This document shows, in pieces, positions 1 through 5,752 of a stretch of DNA of 30,004 nucleotides. The first letter of the stretch is position 1; each line of letters opens with the position of its first letter. The DNA lies in the NCBI GenBank assembly GCA_964489785.1, contig CAZAZY010000006.1, positions 1 to 30,004 of the forward strand, read 5' to 3'. A program made the translations under genes and the position numbers. Under the pieces are notes generated by a model. That model was not told where the DNA came from. It did not search any database and saw only the letters and a program-made list of their open reading frames with translations. This stretch comes from JAIPIY01 sp964489785 (GTDB lineage Bacteria > Patescibacteriota > Minisyncoccia > Phycocordibacterales > UBA1006).

Positions 1-326
1 GAAAATTGTCGTGTCAGTTATATCAACGCAGTTGTGACTTTTTCCTTGGGGTGCCATTTAATATCGCGAGCTATGCATTATTGGTTATCATGATTGCAAA
101 AGTCACAGGACTACAGCCAGGTGAATTTATTTGGACTGGTGGCGACACTCATATTTATACCAACCATTTTGATCAAGCGCGAGAACAATTAGCGCGCGAG
201 CCAAAAACTCCTCCGCAATTACGCATCACGCGTGACGTGAAAGATATTTTTAATTTCAAGATCGAAGATTTCGAAGTCGTAGATTATGATCCGCATCCAT
301 ATATTAAGGCTCCAATTGCGGTATAA
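1..326 (+). CDS. thyA: Thymidylate synthase, C-terminal part (5' end outside window)
   Basis: Methylates dUMP to dTMP with methylene-tetrahydrofolate, giving dihydrofolate. The reading frame is open from the window edge, so only about 108 C-terminal residues are present and the catalytic Cys-containing segment lies upstream. Visible family blocks are SCQLYQRSCD (dUMP phosphate/Arg region), LGVPFNIASYALL, FIWTGGDTHIYTNH and the final DPHPYIKAPIAV, all in the order and spacing of canonical ThyA. It faces a dCMP deaminase and a MazG-like enzyme and lies 1.5 kb from folA, which fits a dTMP supply group. It ends just before a bidirectional terminator. Identification is very secure; the start is not visible. 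Confidence 0.96.
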   Translation, partial: KLSCQLYQRSCDFFLGVPFNIASYALLVIMIAKVTGLQPGEFIWTGGDTHIYTNHFDQAREQLAREPKTPPQLRITRDVKDIFNFKIEDFEVVDYDPHPYIKAPIAV

Positions 327-330
327 ATAA

Positions 331-354
331 AAAACCACCCGAGGGTGGTTTTTT
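331..354. terminator. Bidirectional intrinsic terminator between thyA and the mazG-like gene
   Basis: Perfect 10-bp inverted repeat (331-340 and 343-352) around a 2-nt centre. It has T-rich tails on both strands, so it can serve both convergent genes. Confidence 0.85.
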
Positions 355-379
355 ATTTATTTTTAGAGCCAAAAAAATA

Positions 380-712
380 TTATGGATCGATATCAGTCTT
401 TACACGAATAAAAATTTCTTTACCATCTTCGTTGATGACTTTTTTATACACACGATTTTTATTTATTTCTACTTTACGAATTAATTCTTCTTCCAAATCA
501 AATCCTAACATTTCTGCCATTCCCAAAAGAAAAATTGCGACATCTGCTAATTCTTCTCCTACCCCATCTTCACCCAAATGATGCTTTTTAAAAGCTTCTG
601 ATAATTCTTCGTGAGCGCGACAAAATTCAACTGCAATATCAGTAGTATTAAAACCTTTGTCTAATTTATTTTGATATACGTCTTTTTGTAATTGTTTCAA
701 ACTTGGTGTCAT
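380..712 (-). CDS. MazG-like nucleotide pyrophosphohydrolase
   Basis: Small all-alpha NTP pyrophosphohydrolase of the MazG/dUTPase-like superfamily, expected to cleave a (deoxy)nucleoside triphosphate to the monophosphate and PPi. The Mg-binding signature is visible: HEELSEAF (ExxE) followed by GEELADVAIFLLGMAEMLG (E/D helix). About 110 residues is the usual size of single-domain members. The upstream dCMP deaminase ends at 714; an ATG at 712 one base later is chosen. An alternative ATG at 742 would give 120 residues and a 29-nt overlap; neither has a Shine-Dalgarno. Substrate cannot be read from sequence. Next to comEB and thyA, making dCMP or dUMP from the triphosphates is a reasonable guess. 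Confidence 0.85.
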   Translation of the reverse strand: MTPSLKQLQKDVYQNKLDKGFNTTDIAVEFCRAHEELSEAFKKHHLGEDGVGEELADVAIFLLGMAEMLGFDLEEELIRKVEINKNRVYKKVINEDGKEIFIRVKTDIDP

Positions 713-713
713 A

Positions 714-1196
714 TTATTGATCGTTATATTTTTGTGTTTCATTGTTCAGTAATGTAAATTCAATTCCAGATTCTGCAAAGACTTCTTTGCTTCGCGCACT
801 GGCATGATAATCATTGCGTGCAACAACCCGAACAATGCCGGCATTGATAATCATCTTTGCGCACGTGTAACATGGGGCCATATTACAATAGAGTATTGAC
901 CCTTCGAGAGCAATCCCAACGCGCGCAGCATGCGCAATCGCATTTTGTTCAGCGTGCGTCGTTCGAATACAATGCCTGGTTTCTGTTCCATCTTCTTGTT
1001 TTACAGTATGCATTTCATGTCCCGATTCATCACAATGGGCACATCCTGCAGGTGCGCCAACATACCCCGTGGCTACAATACGCTTATCACGTGCAATAAC
1101 ACAACCAGCTCGCCCACGATCACAGGTTGCGCGTGTTGCCACTGCATCCATAATAGTCATAAAATATTCATCCCAGGTCGGGCGTTTTTCTTCCAT
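714..1196 (-). CDS. comEB: dCMP deaminase (ComEB family)
   Basis: Zinc enzyme deaminating dCMP to dUMP, the substrate of ThyA. The cytidine-deaminase core is intact: HAEQNAI supplies the Zn ligand His and catalytic Glu, and APCYTCAKMI supplies the two Cys ligands. Upstream GAPAGCAHCDESGHE matches the second metal site seen in dCMP deaminases. 160 residues is normal for the family. It is transcribed from its own promoter (TTGATT-17-CATACT, 1203-1231) whose predicted start is the ATG itself, and is followed by the mazG-like gene with essentially no gap, so the two should be co-transcribed. Family assignment is firm; allosteric regulation by dCTP is not inferable here. Confidence 0.95.
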   Translation of the reverse strand: MEEKRPTWDEYFMTIMDAVATRATCDRGRAGCVIARDKRIVATGYVGAPAGCAHCDESGHEMHTVKQEDGTETRHCIRTTHAEQNAIAHAARVGIALEGSILYCNMAPCYTCAKMIINAGIVRVVARNDYHASARSKEVFAESGIEFTLLNNETQKYNDQ

Positions 1197-1202
1197 AGAA
1201 AC

Positions 1203-1231
1203 AGTATGATACGAACGGATGATAAAATCAA
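1203..1231 (-). promoter_or_regulatory. Promoter of comEB, predicted leaderless
   Basis: Minus strand TTGATT (1231-1226), 17-nt spacer, CATACT (1208-1203). Seven bases past the -10 lies the A of the comEB ATG (1196). Confidence 0.6.
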
Positions 1232-1237
1232 GGTATA

Positions 1238-1268
1238 AAAAATAGGCGATCTGAAATGTCAGATCGCC
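1238..1268 (-). terminator. Terminator of the deoxyribosyltransferase-like gene
   Basis: Perfect 10-bp stem (1245-1254 with 1259-1268), 4-nt loop, followed on the minus strand by TATTTTTTAT. It separates this gene from comEB downstream. Confidence 0.75.
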
Positions 1269-1296
1269 CTTTTACCCCAAGCATTATTAACACATA

Positions 1297-1740
1297 TCAC
1301 TCAGCATTCAATTCTTGAACCTTTTCGTAGAGGATATTGCCAATCATTTGCACCAGTTGGTCTTCATCCCAATACGAAATAATCTTGTAATTTTCATGGC
1401 ATTCTGCCGCCCCCAGAAGCAATCTGGTCAGACGAATGTTTTCATGTACAAAAGACACGGTGGGCTTATTGTAATACAACAAAGCACTGGATAATTCAAA
1501 CCCTAACCCCAATGAAGTTTGAGATACATCATTCAGAAATAGGTCACATGATGCGACATTTGTTTCAATATCCTGAATGTACACATCCTGAGCAGAACCC
1601 GCTGTTGTTCCAAGGAACTCCAGCAACTGCACCTGAGGATGATAATTTTTAATGAACGAAATGACTCGGTTCATTGTTTCTCGATATTCTTCTGGTGCAT
1701 GTGTTAACGCACAACCCCAGTAAACGCGAAGAACTTTCAT
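1297..1740 (-). CDS. Nucleoside 2-deoxyribosyltransferase-like protein
   Basis: 147-residue Rossmann-like protein of the nucleoside 2-deoxyribosyltransferase/Rcl superfamily, which transfers or hydrolyses the deoxyribose N-glycosidic bond of (deoxy)nucleosides or deoxynucleotides. Visible features are the N-terminal strand KVLRVYWGCALTHAPEEYRE (sugar/phosphate loop), CDLFLNDVSQTSLGLGFELSSAL with the presumed nucleophilic Glu in GFEL, and the following NKPTVSFV strand. The first loop reads WGCALTH where many members have AGPLTH. It has its own promoter (1764-1791) and terminator. Its place among dCMP deaminase, ThyA and DHFR suggests deoxynucleotide salvage or house-cleaning. Base exchange and nucleotide hydrolysis cannot be told apart from sequence alone. 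Confidence 0.8.
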   Translation of the reverse strand: MKVLRVYWGCALTHAPEEYRETMNRVISFIKNYHPQVQLLEFLGTTAGSAQDVYIQDIETNVASCDLFLNDVSQTSLGLGFELSSALLYYNKPTVSFVHENIRLTRLLLGAAECHENYKIISYWDEDQLVQMIGNILYEKVQELNAE

Positions 1741-1763
1741 GGTTTATTGTATTGGTTTATGTC

Positions 1764-1791
1764 ACTGTACGCTAAATATACAAAAAGTCAA
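1764..1791 (-). promoter_or_regulatory. Promoter of the deoxyribosyltransferase-like gene
   Basis: Minus strand TTGACT (1791-1786), 16-nt spacer, TACAGT (1769-1764). Predicted leader is roughly 17 nt before the ATG at 1740. Confidence 0.6.
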
Positions 1792-1833
1792 TCGTTCGTC
1801 TTTTCTTGTTTTGCATAGTACAATAGGAATATC

Positions 1834-2346
1834 ATGATTAACATCATCGCTGCAATACAATTAAAAGATAATGGATTGGGTTATAACAATGGCCTTCTAT
1901 ATCAATTACCCGAAGATATGAAACATTTTCGTGATACAACATCGGGACATGTAGTAATTATGGGACGCAAGACCTGGGAATCTATTCCAGAGAAATTCCG
2001 CCCATTGCCAAACCGAGAGAATATTGTTATTACAAGACAATCTGATTATATGGCGCATGGCGCAAAAGTAGCAAGTTCGCTTGAAGAAGCTATTGATGTA
2101 GCACGCAGTAATTCTTCTGATAAAGAAATTTTTATCATCGGTGGAAGTGAAATATATACACAAGCATTACCTCTTGCCGACCGACTCTATCTCACTCTTA
2201 TTGATGGCGATAAATCTGCTGATGTTTTTTTTCCAGAATACAAAGACATATTCACGAACGAAAAAATTCTACAAAAAAAAGCCCTATCGTCTCCGATAGG
2301 GCTTTGGTATTCGATTTCGCTTTTTACGCAAAACCGCATTGATTAA
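1834..2346 (+). CDS. folA: Dihydrofolate reductase
   Basis: NADPH-dependent reduction of dihydrofolate to tetrahydrofolate, closing the cycle opened by ThyA. Recognised by IIAAIQLKDNGLGYNNGLLYQLPEDMKHFR (Met20 loop and acidic active-site residue in LPEDM), VVIMGRKTWESIP (NADP-binding, TW), NIVITR and FIIGGSEIYTQALPLADRLYLT. 170 residues is typical. A good -10 (TACAAT, 1819-1824) sits 9 nt before the ATG, so the transcript should be nearly leaderless. The last 25 codons contain a 12-bp perfect hairpin that is the terminator of the opposing gene, and the two coding regions overlap by 23 bp at their ends. The final strand (WYSISLFTQ) still looks like the DHFR C-terminal strand, so I read the gene as intact. 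Confidence 0.95.
   Translation: MINIIAAIQLKDNGLGYNNGLLYQLPEDMKHFRDTTSGHVVIMGRKTWESIPEKFRPLPNRENIVITRQSDYMAHGAKVASSLEEAIDVARSNSSDKEIFIIGGSEIYTQALPLADRLYLTLIDGDKSADVFFPEYKDIFTNEKILQKKALSSPIGLWYSISLFTQNRID
2272..2305 (-). terminator. Minus-strand terminator embedded in folA
   Basis: Perfect 12-bp stem (2278-2289 with 2294-2305), loop TCTC, then at least five more T on the minus strand. It lies inside the folA reading frame and terminates the convergent orphan gene. Confidence 0.8.
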
Positions 2347-2776
2347 GGGATTCATGCGAATAACCTTCTTCAATACACATTTGTAATTTATGGATATTTC
2401 CCTCCAAGGGGCAAAAATAGACAACTTTTCCAACCATTCTCTTGAATAATTCGTCAGAAAAACTGGTTTGTACTCCATAATAGCGAGACTCTATATCAAT
2501 TCGAATATCATGGTTACAAACAGTATTTTGGCACATTTGAAGCTTATAATAATAATATCCCTCCTTAAGAGTAAGCTTCTCGCATTCATTTTGTATATCA
2601 GGAATACCCCAGTCAATGATTTTAAAACGAATGTCTTTAAGACTATTCCCTGTAAATTGACTATTGAGATACTCACAAGGTAAACCAGAAGCAATTTCAT
2701 TTTGAGAGTTCAACAATCTACACATGAGTGAATGGGATTGAGGGTTAGGTACACGTTCTTTACAACCATACCACAT
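2324..2776 (-). CDS. Hypothetical Cys-rich protein, orphan
   Basis: Not recognised. From the first ATG (2776) it is about 150 residues; the frame extends to a TTG at 2791, but that codon lies inside the rplK terminator, so 2776 or a later ATG (2725) is more likely. It contains nine cysteines, including an MCQNTVC pair, and the motif KLQMC twice (before QNTVCN and before IEEGYS). No signal peptide or membrane segment is visible. It starts directly after the 19-bp terminator of rplK and no clear promoter precedes it, so expression might depend on read-through. A strong terminator at its 3' end (2272-2305) supports it being transcribed. No function is offered. Confidence 0.55.
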   Translation of the reverse strand: MWYGCKERVPNPQSHSLMCRLLNSQNEIASGLPCEYLNSQFTGNSLKDIRFKIIDWGIPDIQNECEKLTLKEGYYYYKLQMCQNTVCNHDIRIDIESRYYGVQTSFSDELFKRMVGKVVYFCPLEGNIHKLQMCIEEGYSHESLNQCGFA

Positions 2777-2780
2777 ATTT

Positions 2781-2820
2781 AATAAAAACAAAACCGCCCA
2801 TGGGCGGTTTTGTTTTTATT
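2781..2820 (-). terminator. Terminator of rplK
   Basis: Perfect 19-bp inverted repeat (2781-2799 with 2802-2820) six bases past the rplK stop, with a T-rich 3' arm. The ATG of the next gene follows 4 nt later. Confidence 0.85.
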
Positions 2821-2825
2821 AACAA

Positions 2826-3251
2826 TTATTCTTCTATTTTAATTCCCATTGATCGGCATGAACCAGAAACAATTTTCATGGCAGCTTCGATATCATGAGC
2901 ACTAATGTCAGGCATTTTTATTTCTGCAATTTCTCGCAATTGTGCCTTGGTAATAGTTCCCGCTTTTGAAGTGTTTGGTTTTCCAGAACCTTTTTCAACA
3001 CCAGCAGCTTTTAGGATTAAACTAGTTACCGGAGGAGTTTTAATTTCAAAATCAAAACTTCGGTCATCATAAGCGTTCAATACAACAGAGACTTTTGAAC
3101 CCATTTGATCTCGTGTTCGTTCGTTGAATTGATTTACGAATTCACCAATGTTTACCCCAGCTTGCCCCAATGCGGGTCCAAGTGGTGGAGCAGGTGTAGC
3201 TTTACCAGCTGGAACCTGCAATTTAAGAGTTTTTGTTATTTTTTTTGCCAT
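2826..3251 (-). CDS. rplK: 50S ribosomal protein L11 (uL11)
   Basis: Forms the L7/L12 stalk base with 23S rRNA helices 43/44 and takes part in GTPase-factor binding. Starts MAKKITKTLKLQVPAGKATP; the proline-rich PAPPLGPALGQAGVNIGEFVNQFN hinge and the C-terminal AHDIEAAMKIVSGSCRSMGIKI RNA-binding end are diagnostic. Start 3251 is chosen over the longer frame because homologues begin MAKK and an AAGGGAG element, one of few Shine-Dalgarno-like sequences in this window, lies just before it. It has its own promoter (3309-3336) with a leader of about 50 nt. A strong terminator follows directly and rplA (L1) is not the next gene, unlike the usual bacterial order. Confidence 0.97.
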   Translation of the reverse strand: MAKKITKTLKLQVPAGKATPAPPLGPALGQAGVNIGEFVNQFNERTRDQMGSKVSVVLNAYDDRSFDFEIKTPPVTSLILKAAGVEKGSGKPNTSKAGTITKAQLREIAEIKMPDISAHDIEAAMKIVSGSCRSMGIKIEE

Positions 3252-3308
3252 ATCTCCCTTACAGAATTTATTTATAAAATGAAGCGTCTTTCTAGCGTAA
3301 CACAAGCT

Positions 3309-3336
3309 ATAATACGTTTTTTCAAGAAAAAGTCAA
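3309..3336 (-). promoter_or_regulatory. Promoter of rplK
   Basis: Minus strand TTGACT (3336-3331), 16-nt spacer, TATTAT (3314-3309), between nusG and rplK. The -35 touches the 3' end of nusG. Confidence 0.65.
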
Positions 3337-3338
3337 CT

Positions 3339-3884
3339 TTAAATCTTTTTTACTTGCAAGAAATCCAATTCAACTGGAGTTTCTCGACCAAACATAGAAA
3401 CCAATACTTTTACCTTACCTCGTTCACTGTCTACTTCGCTTACTTTTCCTTCTTGTTCTTTAAATGGACCATCAGTAATAATAACAGGTTCTCCTGGTAC
3501 CAATTCAATGGTATGTTTTGCTGTTTCAGTATTCATACGAGAGAATAAAGATTCAATTTCTTTCGCATCCAATGGAACAGGATGTACTCCTGAACCTACG
3601 AATCCTGTAACACGAGGAGTGTTTCGAACAACATACCAAGAATCATCAGTAACAATCATATCAACCAATACATATCCAGGATAGATTTTTTCTTCAACTT
3701 CTACTCGTTTTCCAGCTTTGATTTTAATCTTCTTTTCAATAGGAACCAATACATTAAAGATTTTATCTTGCAAACCTAACGAATCAACGCGCTGTTTCAA
3801 GTTTCGAGTTACAGCATTTTCATACCCAGAATAGGTGTGAATAGCATACCAGTTTCGTTCTTGATTAACTTCTTGTTTTGACAT
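3339..3884 (-). CDS. nusG: Transcription elongation/antitermination factor NusG
   Basis: Binds the RNA polymerase clamp to keep elongation processive and links to NusE/S10 or Rho through its KOW domain. The NGN domain is visible from NWYAIHTYSGYENAVTRNL through YPGYVLVDM, WYVVRNTPRVTGFVG; the KOW domain is VPGEPVIITDGPFKEQEGKVSEV near residues 128-155 and ends FLQVKKI. 181 residues is the standard two-domain length. It begins 10 nt after secE ends, the usual secE-nusG pairing, and should be read from the secE promoter. Confidence 0.97.
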   Translation of the reverse strand: MSKQEVNQERNWYAIHTYSGYENAVTRNLKQRVDSLGLQDKIFNVLVPIEKKIKIKAGKRVEVEEKIYPGYVLVDMIVTDDSWYVVRNTPRVTGFVGSGVHPVPLDAKEIESLFSRMNTETAKHTIELVPGEPVIITDGPFKEQEGKVSEVDSERGKVKVLVSMFGRETPVELDFLQVKKI

Positions 3885-3894
3885 AGTAGAATGA

Positions 3895-4077
3895 TTAAGA
3901 GAGAATAAATTGTTTCAAGAGCTTTTCAAAAATAACATCAAAGAGTCCCAAATAATAAGCAACACCAAAAGATACCACAATAACGAGTAATGTAGATACC
4001 ATAGCGTGTTTATGTGAAGGCCAAACCACATGTCGTAGTTCTGCTTTTGTTTCTTTAAAGTATTGGAAGAGTTTCAT
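3895..4077 (-). CDS. secE: Preprotein translocase subunit SecE
   Basis: Single-span 60-residue SecE that clamps SecY in the translocon. The cytoplasmic amphipathic part FKETKAELRHVVWPS has the conserved E-L-x-x-V-x-W-P motif, followed by the membrane helix VSTLLVIVVSFGVAYYLGLFDVIF. It is the short bacterial form, with no extra N-terminal spans. It heads the secE-nusG transcript, from a strong promoter at 4113-4141. secA lies 1.7 kb further along on the same strand, and the signal peptidase gene is elsewhere in the window. Confidence 0.95.
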   Translation of the reverse strand: MKLFQYFKETKAELRHVVWPSHKHAMVSTLLVIVVSFGVAYYLGLFDVIFEKLLKQFILS

Positions 4078-4082
4078 ATGTT

Positions 4083-4106
4083 ATTTAAAAAGCCCCTCAA
4101 AAGGGC
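4083..4106 (-). terminator. Short terminator-like hairpin before secE
   Basis: Stem GCCC/GGGC (4092-4095, 4103-4106) with loop, then TTTTTA on the minus strand. It follows the SIMPL gene but also coincides with the predicted secE transcript start, so it may be either a weak terminator or a 5' leader hairpin. Confidence 0.45.
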
Positions 4107-4112
4107 ACTTAT

Positions 4113-4141
4113 ATAGTACCCTAATGAAGTCTCAAAGTCAA
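4113..4141 (-). promoter_or_regulatory. Promoter of secE-nusG
   Basis: Minus strand TTGACT (4141-4136), exactly 17 nt, TACTAT (4118-4113). Predicted start is near 4106, leader about 30 nt. Confidence 0.7.
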
Positions 4142-4154
4142 TATCCCTAAAGAC

Positions 4155-4928
4155 CTATTTAATTTGGTATGTTAAAGTAACTGACGTAGTGATTTTTTGT
4201 TCTCCTGCAGGTAATTGAGGTAGAGCTTCTGCTTTTGGTGCCATTGCCATATCCATAGATACTGATCGTGCCATTGGATAGTAATCCCCGCTTTCAGAGA
4301 AAGAAACCAATCCACCCAATCGAGCCCCTAATTGATCTGCAAGAATTTTTGCTTCTTCTTTTGCAGAGGCAATTGCTTTTTCACGAGCTTCATCCATTAA
4401 TATTTCTGAATCATCGATAGTAAATTCTGGACCAGAGACATTTGTTACATTATTTGAAGAAAACAAAGTAAGTGCATCTGGAATAGTTTCTAGATCTCGG
4501 ATTTTAATACGCAAAGTTTGTGAAGTTTCATATCCAGCGATTTCATTCTGAGATTGTACAGGGCATCGATAATCAACACATGGTTCGATATCGTAATAAG
4601 GATATGAAGAATAACTCATAGTTTGAATATCAGCATCATCAACGTTCAATAATGCTAAACCTTCTAATACAGGTTCCATAATTCCAGCTACTTTTTCCTG
4701 AGCCACCAAAGGGTTTTCACCTTTTTCTGATACCGTTACCATAATAGAAGCAATATCAGGAACAGCAAATACTTCCCCTTCGGCTGAGACAGAGATAGTT
4801 CGCATAGTTTCAAATTTTTGATCCAATAGGCTATAATTTTTTATTCCAACAAAAATTTGCACAATAAGAAACAATGAAACCATTCCTAACGCAACTGCAC
4901 CAACTTTAAACATGTTTTCTTTTTCCAT
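4155..4928 (-). CDS. SIMPL (DUF541) domain protein, membrane-anchored
   Basis: 257 residues: one N-terminal membrane helix (about 8-30, VGAVALGMVSLFLIVQIFVGI), then an extracytoplasmic SIMPL domain beginning TISVSAEGEVFAVPDIASIMVTVSE, a typical first strand, with the helix ILMDEAREKAIASAKEEAKILADQLG and the strand ending KITTSVTLTYQIK. The family includes periplasmic or surface proteins of unclear biochemical role (E. coli YggE, linked to oxidative stress). Two Cys (CVDYRC) near the middle could form a disulfide. It lies between uppP and secE on the same strand but with its own upstream spacer. Function beyond the domain is not inferable. Confidence 0.85.
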   Translation of the reverse strand: MEKENMFKVGAVALGMVSLFLIVQIFVGIKNYSLLDQKFETMRTISVSAEGEVFAVPDIASIMVTVSEKGENPLVAQEKVAGIMEPVLEGLALLNVDDADIQTMSYSSYPYYDIEPCVDYRCPVQSQNEIAGYETSQTLRIKIRDLETIPDALTLFSSNNVTNVSGPEFTIDDSEILMDEAREKAIASAKEEAKILADQLGARLGGLVSFSESGDYYPMARSVSMDMAMAPKAEALPQLPAGEQKITTSVTLTYQIK

Positions 4929-4975
4929 ATAAAAAATAATTATTAAATAATATAGTTATAGTATAACAAACCCAC

Positions 4976-5749
4976 CTATAAAAAGACAGTAACCCCTAAA
5001 AGGCCGAAAATTGCAAAAGCAACCCTATACCAACCAAAAATTTCCAATGTTGTTGTTTGCACAAATCGCAGAAACCATCGCACGACCACATAGGCAACAA
5101 CCCATGAAACTAAAAATCCTAAAGTCAAAATCCCCCATTCTTGTAATGAAAAACCCAACGATGATCGAGACAGATCATAAACTGACGCAGCCAGCATGGT
5201 TGGCAATGCAATAACAAAAGAAAATACCGTAGCAGAATAACGAGATAATCCTGAAACCATACCCCCGACAATCGTAACTGCAGACCGAGATACCCCAGGG
5301 ATAAAAGACAACACCTGAAAACACCCAACAACAAAAGCTTGTTTCTTTGTTATACCGCCTTCTGTATTTGTTTCTTTACCTTTCCAAAGACGTTCAAATG
5401 CAATCAAAAGAACACCTCCCACACCCATGGCAATAATAGAAATACCTGCATGAGAAAGAAAAATATGTTTAACCAAAGGATACACAAGAATCCCTACAAA
5501 GATTGTTGGTATCATGGCAACAATAATTCCTATAATATTTTTTTTATCCTCCAAAAAAACTTTGACCACCAAGCCAATCACGGACATCATGGCACCCAAT
5601 TGAATAACGATAGCAAATGTGGTAACAAAAGATGTTGCAGGTATGCCAAGAAAATTTTGTACTAATATAATATGCGCTGTTGATGATATGGGTAAAAATT
5701 CTGTAATTCCCCCTACAATACCCAATATGACAGCATCAATGATATTCAT
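4976..5749 (-). CDS. uppP: Undecaprenyl-diphosphatase UppP/BacA
   Basis: Integral membrane phosphatase that recycles undecaprenyl pyrophosphate to the monophosphate carrier for peptidoglycan and surface polysaccharide. Both family motifs are present: TEFLPISSTAH (residues about 16-26) and FIPGVSRSAVTIVGGM (about 150-165), with at least seven hydrophobic spans across 257 residues, slightly shorter than E. coli. In the ExxxE motif the first acidic residue is Gly here (VGGITE where homologues usually have VEGLTE), leaving one Glu. It starts 3 nt after secA, so the two are probably one transcript. Assignment is secure; activity despite the substitution is inferred. Confidence 0.92.
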   Translation of the reverse strand: MNIIDAVILGIVGGITEFLPISSTAHIILVQNFLGIPATSFVTTFAIVIQLGAMMSVIGLVVKVFLEDKKNIIGIIVAMIPTIFVGILVYPLVKHIFLSHAGISIIAMGVGGVLLIAFERLWKGKETNTEGGITKKQAFVVGCFQVLSFIPGVSRSAVTIVGGMVSGLSRYSATVFSFVIALPTMLAASVYDLSRSSLGFSLQEWGILTLGFLVSWVVAYVVVRWFLRFVQTTTLEIFGWYRVAFAIFGLLGVTVFL

Positions 5750-5752
5750 AGA

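Noticed and set aside
345..581. Plus-strand 78-residue frame
   Set aside because: Antisense of the MazG-like gene, and it begins in the terminator.
2231..2346. folA truncated or frameshifted at its 3' end
   Set aside because: The last residues still fit the closing beta strand of DHFR and total length is normal, so truncation is not needed.
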